Positions 7,363-14,615 of a DNA stretch of 22,605 bases are shown here, piece by piece. Numbering within the stretch: position 1 is the stretch's first letter; every line of letters starts with the position of its first letter. The notes beneath the pieces were generated by a model. That model did not search any database, was not told the origin of the DNA, and was given only the letters and a program-made list of their open reading frames with translations. Position numbers and translations under genes: made by a program. Location of the stretch: positions 1-22,605 of the forward strand of contig JAFSQZ010000120.1 of NCBI GenBank assembly GCA_017446355.1, written 5' to 3'. The stretch comes from Neisseriaceae bacterium (GTDB lineage: Bacteria > Pseudomonadota > Gammaproteobacteria > Burkholderiales > Neisseriaceae).

Positions 7363-8139
7363 TTAACGAATAATGCCACGTTTAGAAACTTCAATAAAAT
7401 CACGCAAAATAGTTAATTCTGAATGTTCTTTTGCCATTTCGGCAATGTGTTTTTTTGCTTCGTCCAATGGCAAATCTTGCATATAAATCGCTTTGTACGC
7501 GCGTTTTACGTTGGCAATTTGTTCTGCTGTAAAACCGTTACGACGCATACCTTCACTATTTAATCCAGCAGGTTCAGCACGATAGCCTGATGCCATAAAA
7601 TAGGGTGGCACATCTTTATGAACCCCAGCAGCAAATGCTGTCATCGCATAATTACCAATGCGACAGAATTGAAACACTAAAGTGTAGCCACCCAATACCA
7701 CATAATCACCTACTTCAACATGTCCTGCCAAACTGGCATTGTTGGCAAAAATCGTATGACTCCCCACCACACAATCATGTGCAAGATGCACATACGCCAT
7801 AATCCAGTTGTCATCACCTAAACGGGTTTCACCAATTCCTGTTACTGTACCTGTATTAAAAGTGGTGAATTCACGAATGGTGTTGTTGTTACCAATAATT
7901 AAGCGTGTCGGTTCATTGCGATATTTTTTGTCTTGTGGTTCGGCACCAAGACTAGCAAATTGAAAAATTCGGTTTCCTTCGCCAATAGTTGTATGCCCAT
8001 CAATGACAACATGCGAACCGATACTGGTGTTTGCACCAATTTGTACATTTGCACCAATAACGCTGTATGCACCGACTTGAACGCTACTGTCTAATTCAGC
8101 TTTATGATCAACAATGGCAGTAGGGTGAATTAAAGTCAT
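7363..8139 (-). CDS. lpxA: UDP-N-acetylglucosamine acyltransferase
   Basis: First step of lipid A synthesis: transfers a 3-hydroxyacyl chain from ACP to UDP-GlcNAc in the cytoplasm. The 258-residue protein shows hexapeptide repeats of the left-handed beta-helix from the N-terminus (HPTAIVDHKAELD, VQVGAYSVIGANVQIGA) to about 185, then the helical C-terminal domain (GMRRNGFTAEQI). The catalytic histidine is H121 in HLAHDCVVG; H118 and H140 are also kept. The position equivalent to E. coli H160 is Phe156 (GGYTLVFQFC). The ribosome-binding site AAAGGAAA abuts an uptake palindrome just upstream. It lies 77 bp after fabZ on the same strand; FabZ and LpxA compete for the same hydroxyacyl-ACP, so their pairing is functionally sensible. 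Confidence 0.96.
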   Translation of the reverse strand: MTLIHPTAIVDHKAELDSSVQVGAYSVIGANVQIGANTSIGSHVVIDGHTTIGEGNRIFQFASLGAEPQDKKYRNEPTRLIIGNNNTIREFTTFNTGTVTGIGETRLGDDNWIMAYVHLAHDCVVGSHTIFANNASLAGHVEVGDYVVLGGYTLVFQFCRIGNYAMTAFAAGVHKDVPPYFMASGYRAEPAGLNSEGMRRNGFTAEQIANVKRAYKAIYMQDLPLDEAKKHIAEMAKEHSELTILRDFIEVSKRGIIR

Positions 8140-8149
8140 AATATTTCCT

Positions 8150-8164
8150 TTCAGGCTGCCTGAA
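8150..8164. repeat. DNA uptake sequence palindrome
   Basis: TTCAGGCTGCCTGAA lies between fabZ and lpxA, directly against the lpxA ribosome-binding site, so it is part of the lpxA translation initiation region. Confidence 0.9.
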
Positions 8165-8216
8165 AATGGTTTTTAAGCACAGCATATTGTGTTGAACAAA
8201 AAATAAATCGTCTGAA

Positions 8217-8672
8217 TCACATACCTACTTTGCGTTTAGCACACATAATTTCAGCTTCCACAGCCAATTCATTGTCCACAAAAGCACGTGCTTGAAATTT
8301 ACCAATACCGCGTTTGCTTTGTAACAACTCAATTTCAAACACTAATTGGTCGCCTGGAATCACTTGTCTTTTAAAACGTGCGTTATCAATGCCTGCAAAA
8401 AAATAAATCTCATCAGGGTTGCGCCCACCTTCTGTTAAAATTGCCAACGCACCACAAGCTTGCGCCATCGCTTCAATAATCAACACACCAGGCATTACGG
8501 GAAAATCAGGAAAATGTCCCATAAATTGTGGTTCATTCATCGTAATATTTTTAATGGCTTTCAGTGATTTACCACTTTCAAACGCTACAATACGGTCAAT
8601 CAACATAAAAGGGAAACGATGTGGAATCAATTTTTGAATATCTTTAGCTTCAATAGGGAGTTGGTTTTGCAT
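8217..8672 (-). CDS. fabZ: 3-hydroxyacyl-ACP dehydratase
   Basis: Dehydrates 3-hydroxyacyl-ACP to trans-2-enoyl-ACP in fatty-acid elongation. This is a single hot-dog domain of 151 residues, the usual size. The motif PHRFPFMLIDR is at 17-27. The active-site pair is H53 (GHFPDFPVMPG) and E67 (IIEAMAQ). AGGA lies about 7 nt before the ATG. It heads the minus-strand envelope block. In the classical neisserial order lpxD precedes fabZ; here the 279 bp upstream hold only repeats and then ribA, so the gene has been separated from lpxD. Confidence 0.97.
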   Translation of the reverse strand: MQNQLPIEAKDIQKLIPHRFPFMLIDRIVAFESGKSLKAIKNITMNEPQFMGHFPDFPVMPGVLIIEAMAQACGALAILTEGGRNPDEIYFFAGIDNARFKRQVIPGDQLVFEIELLQSKRGIGKFQARAFVDNELAVEAEIMCAKRKVGM

Positions 8673-8772
8673 AAAAGTTCCTCAAATTTAATGGACGCAA
8701 TTTAAGGTGCGCCGAATATTAGTTTTCAACAAAGTGATGTATTTTCTTTCAGATAATATTTTTTTTCAATGT

Positions 8773-8808
8773 TTTCAGGCTGCTTTTTCACATTCAGGCA
8801 GCCTGAAA
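8773..8808. repeat. Uptake-sequence hairpin upstream of fabZ
   Basis: TTTCAGGCTGC (8773-8783) and GCAGCCTGAAA (8798-8808) form a perfect 11-bp stem with a 14-nt loop. The right arm contains the full palindrome at 8793-8807. It may terminate ribA transcription, although no U tract follows. Confidence 0.7.
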
Positions 8809-8817
8809 TCAATATTC

Positions 8818-8931
8818 GTTATTGCGAAGTTGCAAAAGCGAACTGTGGAAATCTCCTTAATGCAATAAAACCATTTAGTCTAGACCACCCGAAACATTTA
8901 GGAGATTGCCACGCCTACGGCTCGCAATGAC
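8818..8931. repeat. Intergenic palindromic repeat (about 114 bp)
   Basis: The outer ends GTTATTGCGA (8818-8827) and TCGCAATGAC (8922-8931) are inverted copies with one mismatch. The inner arms, GGAAATCTCCTTAATG (8847-8862) and CATTTAGGAGATTGCC (8895-8910), pair at 14 of 16. The right half, with GGAGATTGCCACGCC and GGCTCGCAATGAC, matches the widespread bacterial intergenic palindrome GTCATTGCGAG...GTGGCAATCTCC. No coding capacity. Confidence 0.6.
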
Positions 8932-8951
8932 TGTTTAAATAAATCTTTCAG

Positions 8952-9563
8952 TCAGCCTGAAAATTGTTCTTTTTCAATCAAATGATTTAATTTTTGGGCT
9001 TTGGTTTGCAAATATGCCTGATTTTCTGGATTGATGCCCACATTTAGTGGCACACGTGCAACAACGTTGATGCCACAGTCGGTTAAGGTTTTAATTTTTT
9101 GGGGATTATTGGTCAATAATTTAACACTGTTTACCCCAAGATGCTCATAAATGTGTTTGGCAATAGAAAAATCGCGTGCGTCTACTGGTAAGCCTAGTGC
9201 AAGATTGGCTTCAACGGTGTCTAAACCTTGATCTTGCAAGGCGTATGCACGGATTTTGTTGATTAAACCAATACCGCGCCCTTCTTGACGTAAATAGACA
9301 ATCACGCCACAACCTTCTTGGGCAATGGCTTGCATTGCTGCTTTAAGTTGTGCGCCACAATCGCATTTTTGTGAAAACAGTGCATCGCCTGTTAAACATT
9401 CGGAATGAACGCGCGATAAAACTGGGTTTTCGTTGGCAACATCGCCCAATACCAGTGCGGTGTGTTCTTGTTGCGTGCGTGAATCAATGAAACCGTGCAT
9501 TTGGAAAACGCCAAATGCTGTGGGTAAACGACATGATGTAATGTGCTGAATAGGGTTATTCAT
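8952..9563 (-). CDS. ribA: GTP cyclohydrolase II
   Basis: Opens GTP to 2,5-diamino-6-ribosylamino-pyrimidinone phosphate, formate and pyrophosphate, the first step of riboflavin synthesis. The 203-residue single-domain form lacks a RibB fusion. The zinc cysteines are C56, C67 and C69 in ECLTGDALFSQKCDCG. The nucleotide-binding and catalytic segment is YLRQEGRGIGL at 90-100, and the phosphate-binding TNNPQKI lies near 152. It ends about 150 bp from the palindromic repeat at 8818-8931. Upstream on the same strand, 78 bp away, is a GAF-like gene, with an uptake sequence between, so co-transcription is possible but unproven. Confidence 0.96.
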   Translation of the reverse strand: MNNPIQHITSCRLPTAFGVFQMHGFIDSRTQQEHTALVLGDVANENPVLSRVHSECLTGDALFSQKCDCGAQLKAAMQAIAQEGCGVIVYLRQEGRGIGLINKIRAYALQDQGLDTVEANLALGLPVDARDFSIAKHIYEHLGVNSVKLLTNNPQKIKTLTDCGINVVARVPLNVGINPENQAYLQTKAQKLNHLIEKEQFSG

Positions 9564-9609
9564 TTTTAACTATTTATTTTAAAAAAATCATTTATATTTT
9601 ATATCATTA

Positions 9610-9624
9610 TTCAGGCAGCCTGAA
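9610..9624. repeat. DNA uptake sequence palindrome
   Basis: TTCAGGCAGCCTGAA in the 78-bp gap between the GAF-like gene and ribA, not paired with another copy. Confidence 0.9.
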
Positions 9625-9641
9625 AAGAAAATGGCAAGCTT

Positions 9642-10250
9642 TTATACGTTTTGAGTTAATAATTGCTGCATATTGGGTAATACGCCCAGCGCAACACCTA
9701 TCCAAATAGCGATTTCTTCTTGGGTGAAATTTTGCTGATTTTCTAGGTGTAATACGCCATAAATCACGCCGTTTTCGCCACAAATGGGTAAACTGATTTG
9801 GGCGCGATTGCGCTGATGATGTTCACCAAGTAATTCTTGATTGTCTAACCATTTTTGTGTGTCCGTAACAATATTTGCCCAACCTGCATGTGCGGTACGC
9901 ACGGCTAAATAACGTTGTGCGTTTTCTTCGTTCACTGATAGGTGATTTTCAATTTCTTGCCCCATTTGTGCGAAACGAATCAGTTCATTGGTTTCAGAAA
10001 AATAACCATAAATCACAACGCTTTGCACGGGATTGCGCTCGTAAACAGAATCCAATGCTAAATAAAGCTGTTTGAAAATAGCTGTTTGCTGACACAAATA
10101 TTCAGGCAGCTTATTGTGTTGCCAAACGCTGTTTTCAATATGTGCTTTGGCGTGTGCCATCACGGTTTGCACCGCTACGCGCGATATGGCAACTTCATCG
10201 GGTGATACGCAAAGTGCTTGGGTTTGTAAATAATCTTGAATGGTGTTCAT
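9642..10250 (-). CDS. GAF-domain-like hypothetical protein
   Basis: A 202-residue soluble protein that I do not recognise by name. The N-terminal half is helical (MNTIQDYLQTQALCVSPDEVAISR to about 75). The C-terminal half looks like a GAF fold: a strand with VVIYGYFSETNELIRFAQMG, then a core with RAQISLPICGENGVIYGVLHLENQQ and a final helix (TQEEIAIWIGVALGVL). That suggests a small-molecule or sensor module without an output domain. An in-frame ATG at 10289 would extend the protein, but the extra residues would be encoded by the uptake sequence at 10263-10277, so I prefer the ATG at 10250. No strong ribosome-binding site is visible for either start. Confidence 0.7.
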   Translation of the reverse strand: MNTIQDYLQTQALCVSPDEVAISRVAVQTVMAHAKAHIENSVWQHNKLPEYLCQQTAIFKQLYLALDSVYERNPVQSVVIYGYFSETNELIRFAQMGQEIENHLSVNEENAQRYLAVRTAHAGWANIVTDTQKWLDNQELLGEHHQRNRAQISLPICGENGVIYGVLHLENQQNFTQEEIAIWIGVALGVLPNMQQLLTQNV

Positions 10251-10262
10251 TGTGAAATATCT

Positions 10263-10277
10263 TTCAGGCTGCCTGAA
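10263..10277. repeat. DNA uptake sequence palindrome
   Basis: TTCAGGCTGCCTGAA directly upstream of the preferred start of the GAF-like gene; it would encode part of the longer N-terminus. Confidence 0.9.
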
Positions 10278-10426
10278 TAAGTGGCGCATTGTAGGGTTGA
10301 GAAATTAAAGTTTCAAGGCTTTTTGCTTAAAATGACGCGGTTTCAATAAGAATAGCAAGGTTTCTTGCAAAATATCACCATATCATTTAATTTACTGCGT
10401 TTTTCATCTTATGACCAGTTTTTAAA

Positions 10427-11731
10427 ATGGATTTATACGCACGCTTTGTTAAACACGTTGATAGGCTGCCTGAAAACGATATTTGCGTTGCATTAAGCGG
10501 TGGCGTGGATTCAGCGGTATTGCTGCATCTGCTTAAACGTTATCAACAACAACATTATTTTTCATTATCTGCTCTTTATGTGCATCACGGTTTAAATCCC
10601 AAAGCAGGTCAATGGCAAGATTTTTGTCAATCTATTTGCCAACAGTGGGGCATTCCTTTTCAGGCAACCAAAGTTAACGTGCAAGCCAAGAAACTTGGGA
10701 TTGAAGCAGCTGCGCGACAAGCACGGTATCGCGTTTTTGCTCAACACGCTGCACCCGTTATTGCGCTAGCACACCATCAAAATGACCAGCACGAAACGTT
10801 TTTACTGGCGGCATTACGTGGCGGTGGTGTACGTGCGCTGGCGGCAATGTCTTCTTTACATCAACAATCTATTTCAGGCAGCCTGAAAACTTTTTGGCGA
10901 CCACTTTTACCTTTTACACGTCAAGAAATTGAAGATTATGCTGTGTCGCAACAACTTTCTTGGGTACACGATGACAGCAATGACAACGGTCAAGATTACT
11001 TACGCAATTTTCTTCGTCAACGCACGCTGCCTGAATTAACAGCACGTGTGCCACATTTGGCACAACAACTCAACGCCACGATTGCCGCGTTACAAAATGA
11101 TTTAAGCTTACTCAATGAATTGGCTGAACACGATTATCAAAACATCACCATTTATCATCAATGGCAACAACATCTTTGGCAACAACTTTCTCCTAAACGA
11201 CAACATCAACAACTGGCTTATTTTTGTAAACACCACGATTTAGGCACACCCACTCGCGCCAGTATTGAAAATTTTGCACACATTTTGCGTCAAGCCAAAA
11301 CCGCACAATGGCAACTACCCAATGGTTTAGCGGTGCTTTATCAAAATGTTTTACTGCCCTTGCCTACTGGTTTTCAAAAAGATTGGTTTTGGCTGGACAA
11401 ACCACTTTCAGGCAGCCTGAAAGAAATATTGACGCAACTTAAACAAACACATCACAAGCTGCCTGAAAAGATTCTTCAACAAACCGTTACAATGCGAAGT
11501 GCGCAAAAAAACGACACTTTACTGATTGCGCACCAACAGCATCAATCTGTTTATAAAATTTTGCAACAAAACGGCGTACCTGCATTATTGCGTCCGCTTT
11601 GGGCTGTTTTGGCAAACCAAGACAATCAAGTGATTGCCGTGTTTAATTTACGTGTTAACCAAACGCACCAAGCATACGCGTGGCTGCCTGAAATCGCATT
11701 TTTAAATCGTTATCGTGTTCAGGCAGCCTGA
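10427..11731 (+). CDS. tilS: tRNA(Ile)-lysidine synthase
   Basis: Uses ATP and lysine to convert the wobble cytidine of the CAU-anticodon tRNA-Ile to lysidine, so that it reads AUA. The PP-loop ATPase motif SGGVDSA is at 24-30. Family segments follow: YVHHGLNP, AARQARY, LAHHQNDQHETFLL, WVHDDSND and YLRNFLR. The rest is the divergent, glutamine- and histidine-rich C-terminal region to residue 434. The gene holds four perfect uptake sequences and further cores, read as RLPEN (10463), SGSLK (10873), SGSLK (11407), KLPEK (about 11458) and WLPE (about 11683). The last copy supplies the C-terminal Gln-Ala-Ala and the TGA stop and overlaps the end of recQ by 13 bp. Confidence 0.95.
   Translation: MDLYARFVKHVDRLPENDICVALSGGVDSAVLLHLLKRYQQQHYFSLSALYVHHGLNPKAGQWQDFCQSICQQWGIPFQATKVNVQAKKLGIEAAARQARYRVFAQHAAPVIALAHHQNDQHETFLLAALRGGGVRALAAMSSLHQQSISGSLKTFWRPLLPFTRQEIEDYAVSQQLSWVHDDSNDNGQDYLRNFLRQRTLPELTARVPHLAQQLNATIAALQNDLSLLNELAEHDYQNITIYHQWQQHLWQQLSPKRQHQQLAYFCKHHDLGTPTRASIENFAHILRQAKTAQWQLPNGLAVLYQNVLLPLPTGFQKDWFWLDKPLSGSLKEILTQLKQTHHKLPEKILQQTVTMRSAQKNDTLLIAHQQHQSVYKILQQNGVPALLRPLWAVLANQDNQVIAVFNLRVNQTHQAYAWLPEIAFLNRYRVQAA
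10463..10474 (+). repeat. DNA uptake sequence inside tilS, AGGCTGCCTGAA form
   Basis: Perfect Simonsiella-type 12-mer without the palindromic extension; encodes Arg-Leu-Pro-Glu near the TilS N-terminus. Confidence 0.85.
10873..10887. repeat. DNA uptake sequence inside tilS
   Basis: TTCAGGCAGCCTGAA read in frame as Ser-Gly-Ser-Leu-Lys, in the loop between the PP-loop ATPase segments. Confidence 0.9.
11407..11421. repeat. DNA uptake sequence inside tilS
   Basis: TTCAGGCAGCCTGAA, again read as Ser-Gly-Ser-Leu-Lys, in the divergent C-terminal region. A further core (KLPEK) lies about 40 bp downstream. Confidence 0.9.
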
Positions 11732-11732
11732 A
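11718..11732. repeat. DNA uptake sequence supplying stop codons for tilS and recQ
   Basis: TTCAGGCAGCCTGAA is read on both strands as CAG GC(A/T) GCC TGA, that is Gln-Ala-Ala-stop. The tilS stop is 11729-11731 and the recQ stop is 11719-11721 on the other strand. Confidence 0.95.
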
Positions 11733-13521
11733 ACGGTTCACACACTTCTAAAATTTTTTTACCAAATTGTTGAATTTTTGCTTCGCCCAAGCCGTAAATT
11801 TTGTTTAACTCTGCTAAATTTTTAGGCATTTTTTCCACAATTTCACGCAAGGTTTTATCGCCACAAATAATGTATGCAGGGACATTTTCTTGTTTAGCCA
11901 AATCACGCCGCCAAGTGCGCAAGGCTTGCCAAATACGTTCTTCTCGTTCAGTACGCAACCAATCATCGTTTTTGACTTTGGTGGCTTCTTTGGCGCGTTT
12001 AAGGGGACGCAACATTACGGTTTGTTCACCACGCAAAACGGGTAAGGCTGCCTGCGTGAGCATTAAGGCTTGATAGTGGTAAACATCATTCAGCAATAAA
12101 CCTTGCCCCAAACATTGACGAATAATATTGCGCCAATCTTTATCACTTAATGCTTCACCAATACCGAATGTGGATAATTTTTGATGTTGCCAACGACTGA
12201 CGTTTTCATTATTTTTGCCACGCAAAACATCAATCACGTGTCCTGCGGCAAATTTTTGTCCCACACGGTAGACACAACTTAATAATTTTTGTACCCATTC
12301 TGTGCCATCAAAGCGTATCGGCGGGTGCAAACAATTATCGCAATGTCCACAAGGTTCAATGTGTTCACCAAAATGACGCAAGAGTTGCTGACGGCGACAG
12401 GCAACGGTTTCACACACTTCAAACATTTCATTGAGTTTTTCCAATTCAATGTGTTTTTGCACATCGGCAATTTGACTTTCCATAATGCGCTCTTTGAGCA
12501 ACACTAAATTGTTCATACCGTAACACAGCCAACTTACTGCTGGCAGTCCATCGCGTCCAGCACGTCCACTTTCTTGGTAAAAATGTTCCACACTTTGTGG
12601 CATATCCAAATGCGCCACAAAACGCACGTCTGGTTTATCAATGCCCATACCAAAGGCAACGGTTGCCACCATAATCACGTTTTCTTCACGCGTGAAACGC
12701 GCTTGGTGTTCGCTGCGCATTTCTATGGGCAAACCTGCGTGATAAGGTAAAGCGTTTAAACCGTTTTCACACAAAAATTGACAAACATCTTCTACACTTT
12801 TTCGGCTTAAACAGTACACAATACCGCTTTGTCCGTGCATTTGTTGTTTAATAAAATCAAGCAGTTGTTTTTTGCCATTGTTTTTTTCAATCACTTGATA
12901 ATAAATATTGGCGCGGTCAAAACTGGATACGAATTCTACGCCATCTTCTAAATGCAAATAATGTTTGATGTCTGCACGGGTTTGTTGGTCGGCGGTTGCT
13001 GTTAATGCCACGCGTGGCACGTTTGGAAAACGTTCTGCCAAAATACCTAATTGTTGATATTCAGGACGAAAATCGTGTCCCCATTGACTGACACAATGCG
13101 CTTCATCTATGGCAAATAAACTGATGTTGCTGTGTGCCAAAAAACGCAAGAAACGTTCACTAACCAATCGTTCTGGCGATACATACAATAATTTCAGGCT
13201 GCCTGAATCAATTTTTTCTGCCAAACTGCGCACTTCTTCACCACTGGTACCACTGTGTACCGCGCCTGCTGCCACACCTGCTGCACGCAAAGCAGCAACT
13301 TGGTCGTCCATTAAGGCAATTAAAGGCGAAACCACAATCACCAAACCGTCCATCATTAAAGCAGGAATTTGGTAACACAAAGATTTACCACCACCTGTTG
13401 GCATCAAGACCAACGCGCTTTTGCCTTGTAAAATGGCTTCCACAACTTGCGCTTGATTGCCACGAAATTCGTGGTAACCAAAAGTATCGTGAAGAATTTG
13501 TTGTGCGCGTGCCAACTGCAT
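11719..13521 (-). CDS. recQ: ATP-dependent DNA helicase RecQ
   Basis: 3'-5' superfamily 2 helicase for recombination and repair; in Neisseria it also affects pilin antigenic variation. Walker A PTGGGKS is at 41-47, DEAH at 139-142, followed by the aromatic loop CVSQWGHDFRPEY. Motif VI is GRAGRDG. The RQC zinc cysteines are in CETVACRRQ...CGHCDNC at about 370-400, then a winged-helix domain. One HRDC domain occupies about 520-597. The protein has 600 residues; the gonococcal enzyme is longer with three HRDC domains. An internal uptake sequence (13193-13207) encodes SGSLK, and the C-terminal FQAA-stop comes from the uptake palindrome shared with convergent tilS. No strong ribosome-binding site precedes the ATG. 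Confidence 0.96.
   Translation of the reverse strand: MQLARAQQILHDTFGYHEFRGNQAQVVEAILQGKSALVLMPTGGGKSLCYQIPALMMDGLVIVVSPLIALMDDQVAALRAAGVAAGAVHSGTSGEEVRSLAEKIDSGSLKLLYVSPERLVSERFLRFLAHSNISLFAIDEAHCVSQWGHDFRPEYQQLGILAERFPNVPRVALTATADQQTRADIKHYLHLEDGVEFVSSFDRANIYYQVIEKNNGKKQLLDFIKQQMHGQSGIVYCLSRKSVEDVCQFLCENGLNALPYHAGLPIEMRSEHQARFTREENVIMVATVAFGMGIDKPDVRFVAHLDMPQSVEHFYQESGRAGRDGLPAVSWLCYGMNNLVLLKERIMESQIADVQKHIELEKLNEMFEVCETVACRRQQLLRHFGEHIEPCGHCDNCLHPPIRFDGTEWVQKLLSCVYRVGQKFAAGHVIDVLRGKNNENVSRWQHQKLSTFGIGEALSDKDWRNIIRQCLGQGLLLNDVYHYQALMLTQAALPVLRGEQTVMLRPLKRAKEATKVKNDDWLRTEREERIWQALRTWRRDLAKQENVPAYIICGDKTLREIVEKMPKNLAELNKIYGLGEAKIQQFGKKILEVCEPFQAA
13193..13207. repeat. DNA uptake sequence inside recQ
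   Basis: TTCAGGCTGCCTGAA; on the recQ strand it reads as Ser-Gly-Ser-Leu-Lys (residues 106-110), just before LLYVSPERL. Confidence 0.9.
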
Positions 13522-13586
13522 TGTCTTTGCCCAAAATCAAAAAGCGAGATTTTAACATATGGACTGACAATATTTATTGCCACACA

Positions 13587-13614
13587 TTCAGGCTGCCTGA
13601 AACCTTTACAAAAG
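13587..13614. repeat. DNA uptake sequence with repeat-end-like flank
   Basis: A full palindrome (13587-13601) in the 231-bp gap between recQ and the tatD-like gene. It continues as CTGAAACCTTTACAAAAG (13597-13614), 16 of 18 identical to the right end of the repeat at 1917-2062. Nothing else recognisable was seen in this divergent intergenic region. Confidence 0.75.
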
Positions 13615-13752
13615 CCACGTTGAAGAATTAAAGATAAATATTCGTTATACCAAACAAAGTGAACAATTCCTTGAACAATAATAAAAATGATAAATAAGCC
13701 GAAATCGTTATTTTTTGTGTTAACCTAAACCACCCTATTTTCGGACATCAAT

Positions 13753-14520
13753 ATGTTTACAGACACTCACTGTCATCTCATCGCCCCAGAATGGCAACAA
13801 TCGTTGCCAATCATTTTAGCGCGTGCCAAAGCACAAAAGGTCAGCAAACTATTGGTGCCAAGCGCAGATGCAACAGAATGGCAATCGGTGCTGGCATTAA
13901 AAACGCTGCCTGAAATTTGCGCCGTAGCGTGTGGTGTTCACCCTTGGTTCATTACCGAATACTGGAAAAACGATGTATGCTTGTTACAACAGTTTTTACA
14001 ACAACATTCAGATATTTTGGTGGGTGAAATCGGTTTAGACAAAAGCAAAAAGCTGCCTGAAAACGTTTGGCAAACACAAATCACTTGTTTTGAAACACAA
14101 TTGGATTTAGCAAAAACCTATGCACGCCCCATTATGTTGCACAATGTCCACGCCACAACAGCTATTTTAAATTCAATCAAGCGCACACAATTTCAACACG
14201 GTGGCATTGCGCACGGTTTTTCAGGCAGCCCAGAAGAAGCTGACTTATTGATAAAACAAGGTTTTTTAATTGGTTTGGGCGCATTATTGCTCAACCCCAA
14301 TGCCAAAAAAGTACGTCATCTGGCACAAAAGCTGCCTGAAAACAGTTTTGTTTTAGAAACCGACAGCCCCTATATGCTGCCTAATGGGCGTAACGAACCA
14401 GCAAAAATTGTCCAAATTGCCGAAGAAATCAGTCGCTTGCGAAATGTTTCAATCATACAATTAGCAGAAATTTGTGAAAAAAATTTAGCAAAACTCTTGG
14501 TGAAAATCTTGCCACATTAG
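13753..14520 (+). CDS. TatD-family metal-dependent hydrolase (DNase)
   Basis: Member of the TatD/YcfH/YjjV amidohydrolase-fold family, metal-dependent nucleases and related hydrolases. All usual metal ligands are visible in the 255 residues: H6 and H8 (DTHCH), E92 (GEIGLD), H130 (MLHNVHA), H154 (HGFSGS) and D204 (ETDSPYM). Which paralogue it is cannot be told without comparison, so no symbol is given. The gene contains several uptake-sequence cores read as LPE peptides (TLPEI, KKLPEN, KLPEN), and the conserved FSGS motif is itself written with an imperfect uptake sequence. It is followed by an uptake-sequence hairpin and then serC on the same strand. Confidence 0.92.
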   Translation: MFTDTHCHLIAPEWQQSLPIILARAKAQKVSKLLVPSADATEWQSVLALKTLPEICAVACGVHPWFITEYWKNDVCLLQQFLQQHSDILVGEIGLDKSKKLPENVWQTQITCFETQLDLAKTYARPIMLHNVHATTAILNSIKRTQFQHGGIAHGFSGSPEEADLLIKQGFLIGLGALLLNPNAKKVRHLAQKLPENSFVLETDSPYMLPNGRNEPAKIVQIAEEISRLRNVSIIQLAEICEKNLAKLLVKILPH

Positions 14521-14550
14521 CCATCAGAAGACTAAAATATAAAACATTTT

Positions 14551-14577
14551 TTCAGGCAGCTTTTGTGGCTGCCTGAA
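14551..14577 (+). terminator. Uptake-sequence hairpin after the tatD-like gene
   Basis: TTCAGGCAGC (14551-14560) and GCTGCCTGAA (14568-14577) form a perfect 10-bp stem with a 7-nt loop; TATTT follows. Both arms are uptake-sequence cores, not full 12-mers. Likely terminator 31 bp past the stop. Confidence 0.7.
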
Positions 14578-14615
14578 TATTTCCGATAAAAACGCACAAC
14601 TCCGAAAGAATAACT

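Noticed and set aside
10251..10289. Upstream ATG extending the GAF-like protein by 13 residues
   Set aside because: The extension is mostly the translation of an uptake sequence and no Shine-Dalgarno is seen; the ATG at 10250 is more likely.
12046..12058. Further uptake sequence in recQ (AGGCTGCCTGCG)
   Set aside because: It matches only 10 of 12 bases and lacks the essential CTGAA end, so it is not counted as a functional copy.
13398..13631. Plus-strand reading frame across the recQ start and the following gap
   Set aside because: Most of it is antisense to well-conserved recQ codons, it contains an uptake sequence, and the product shows no recognisable motif.
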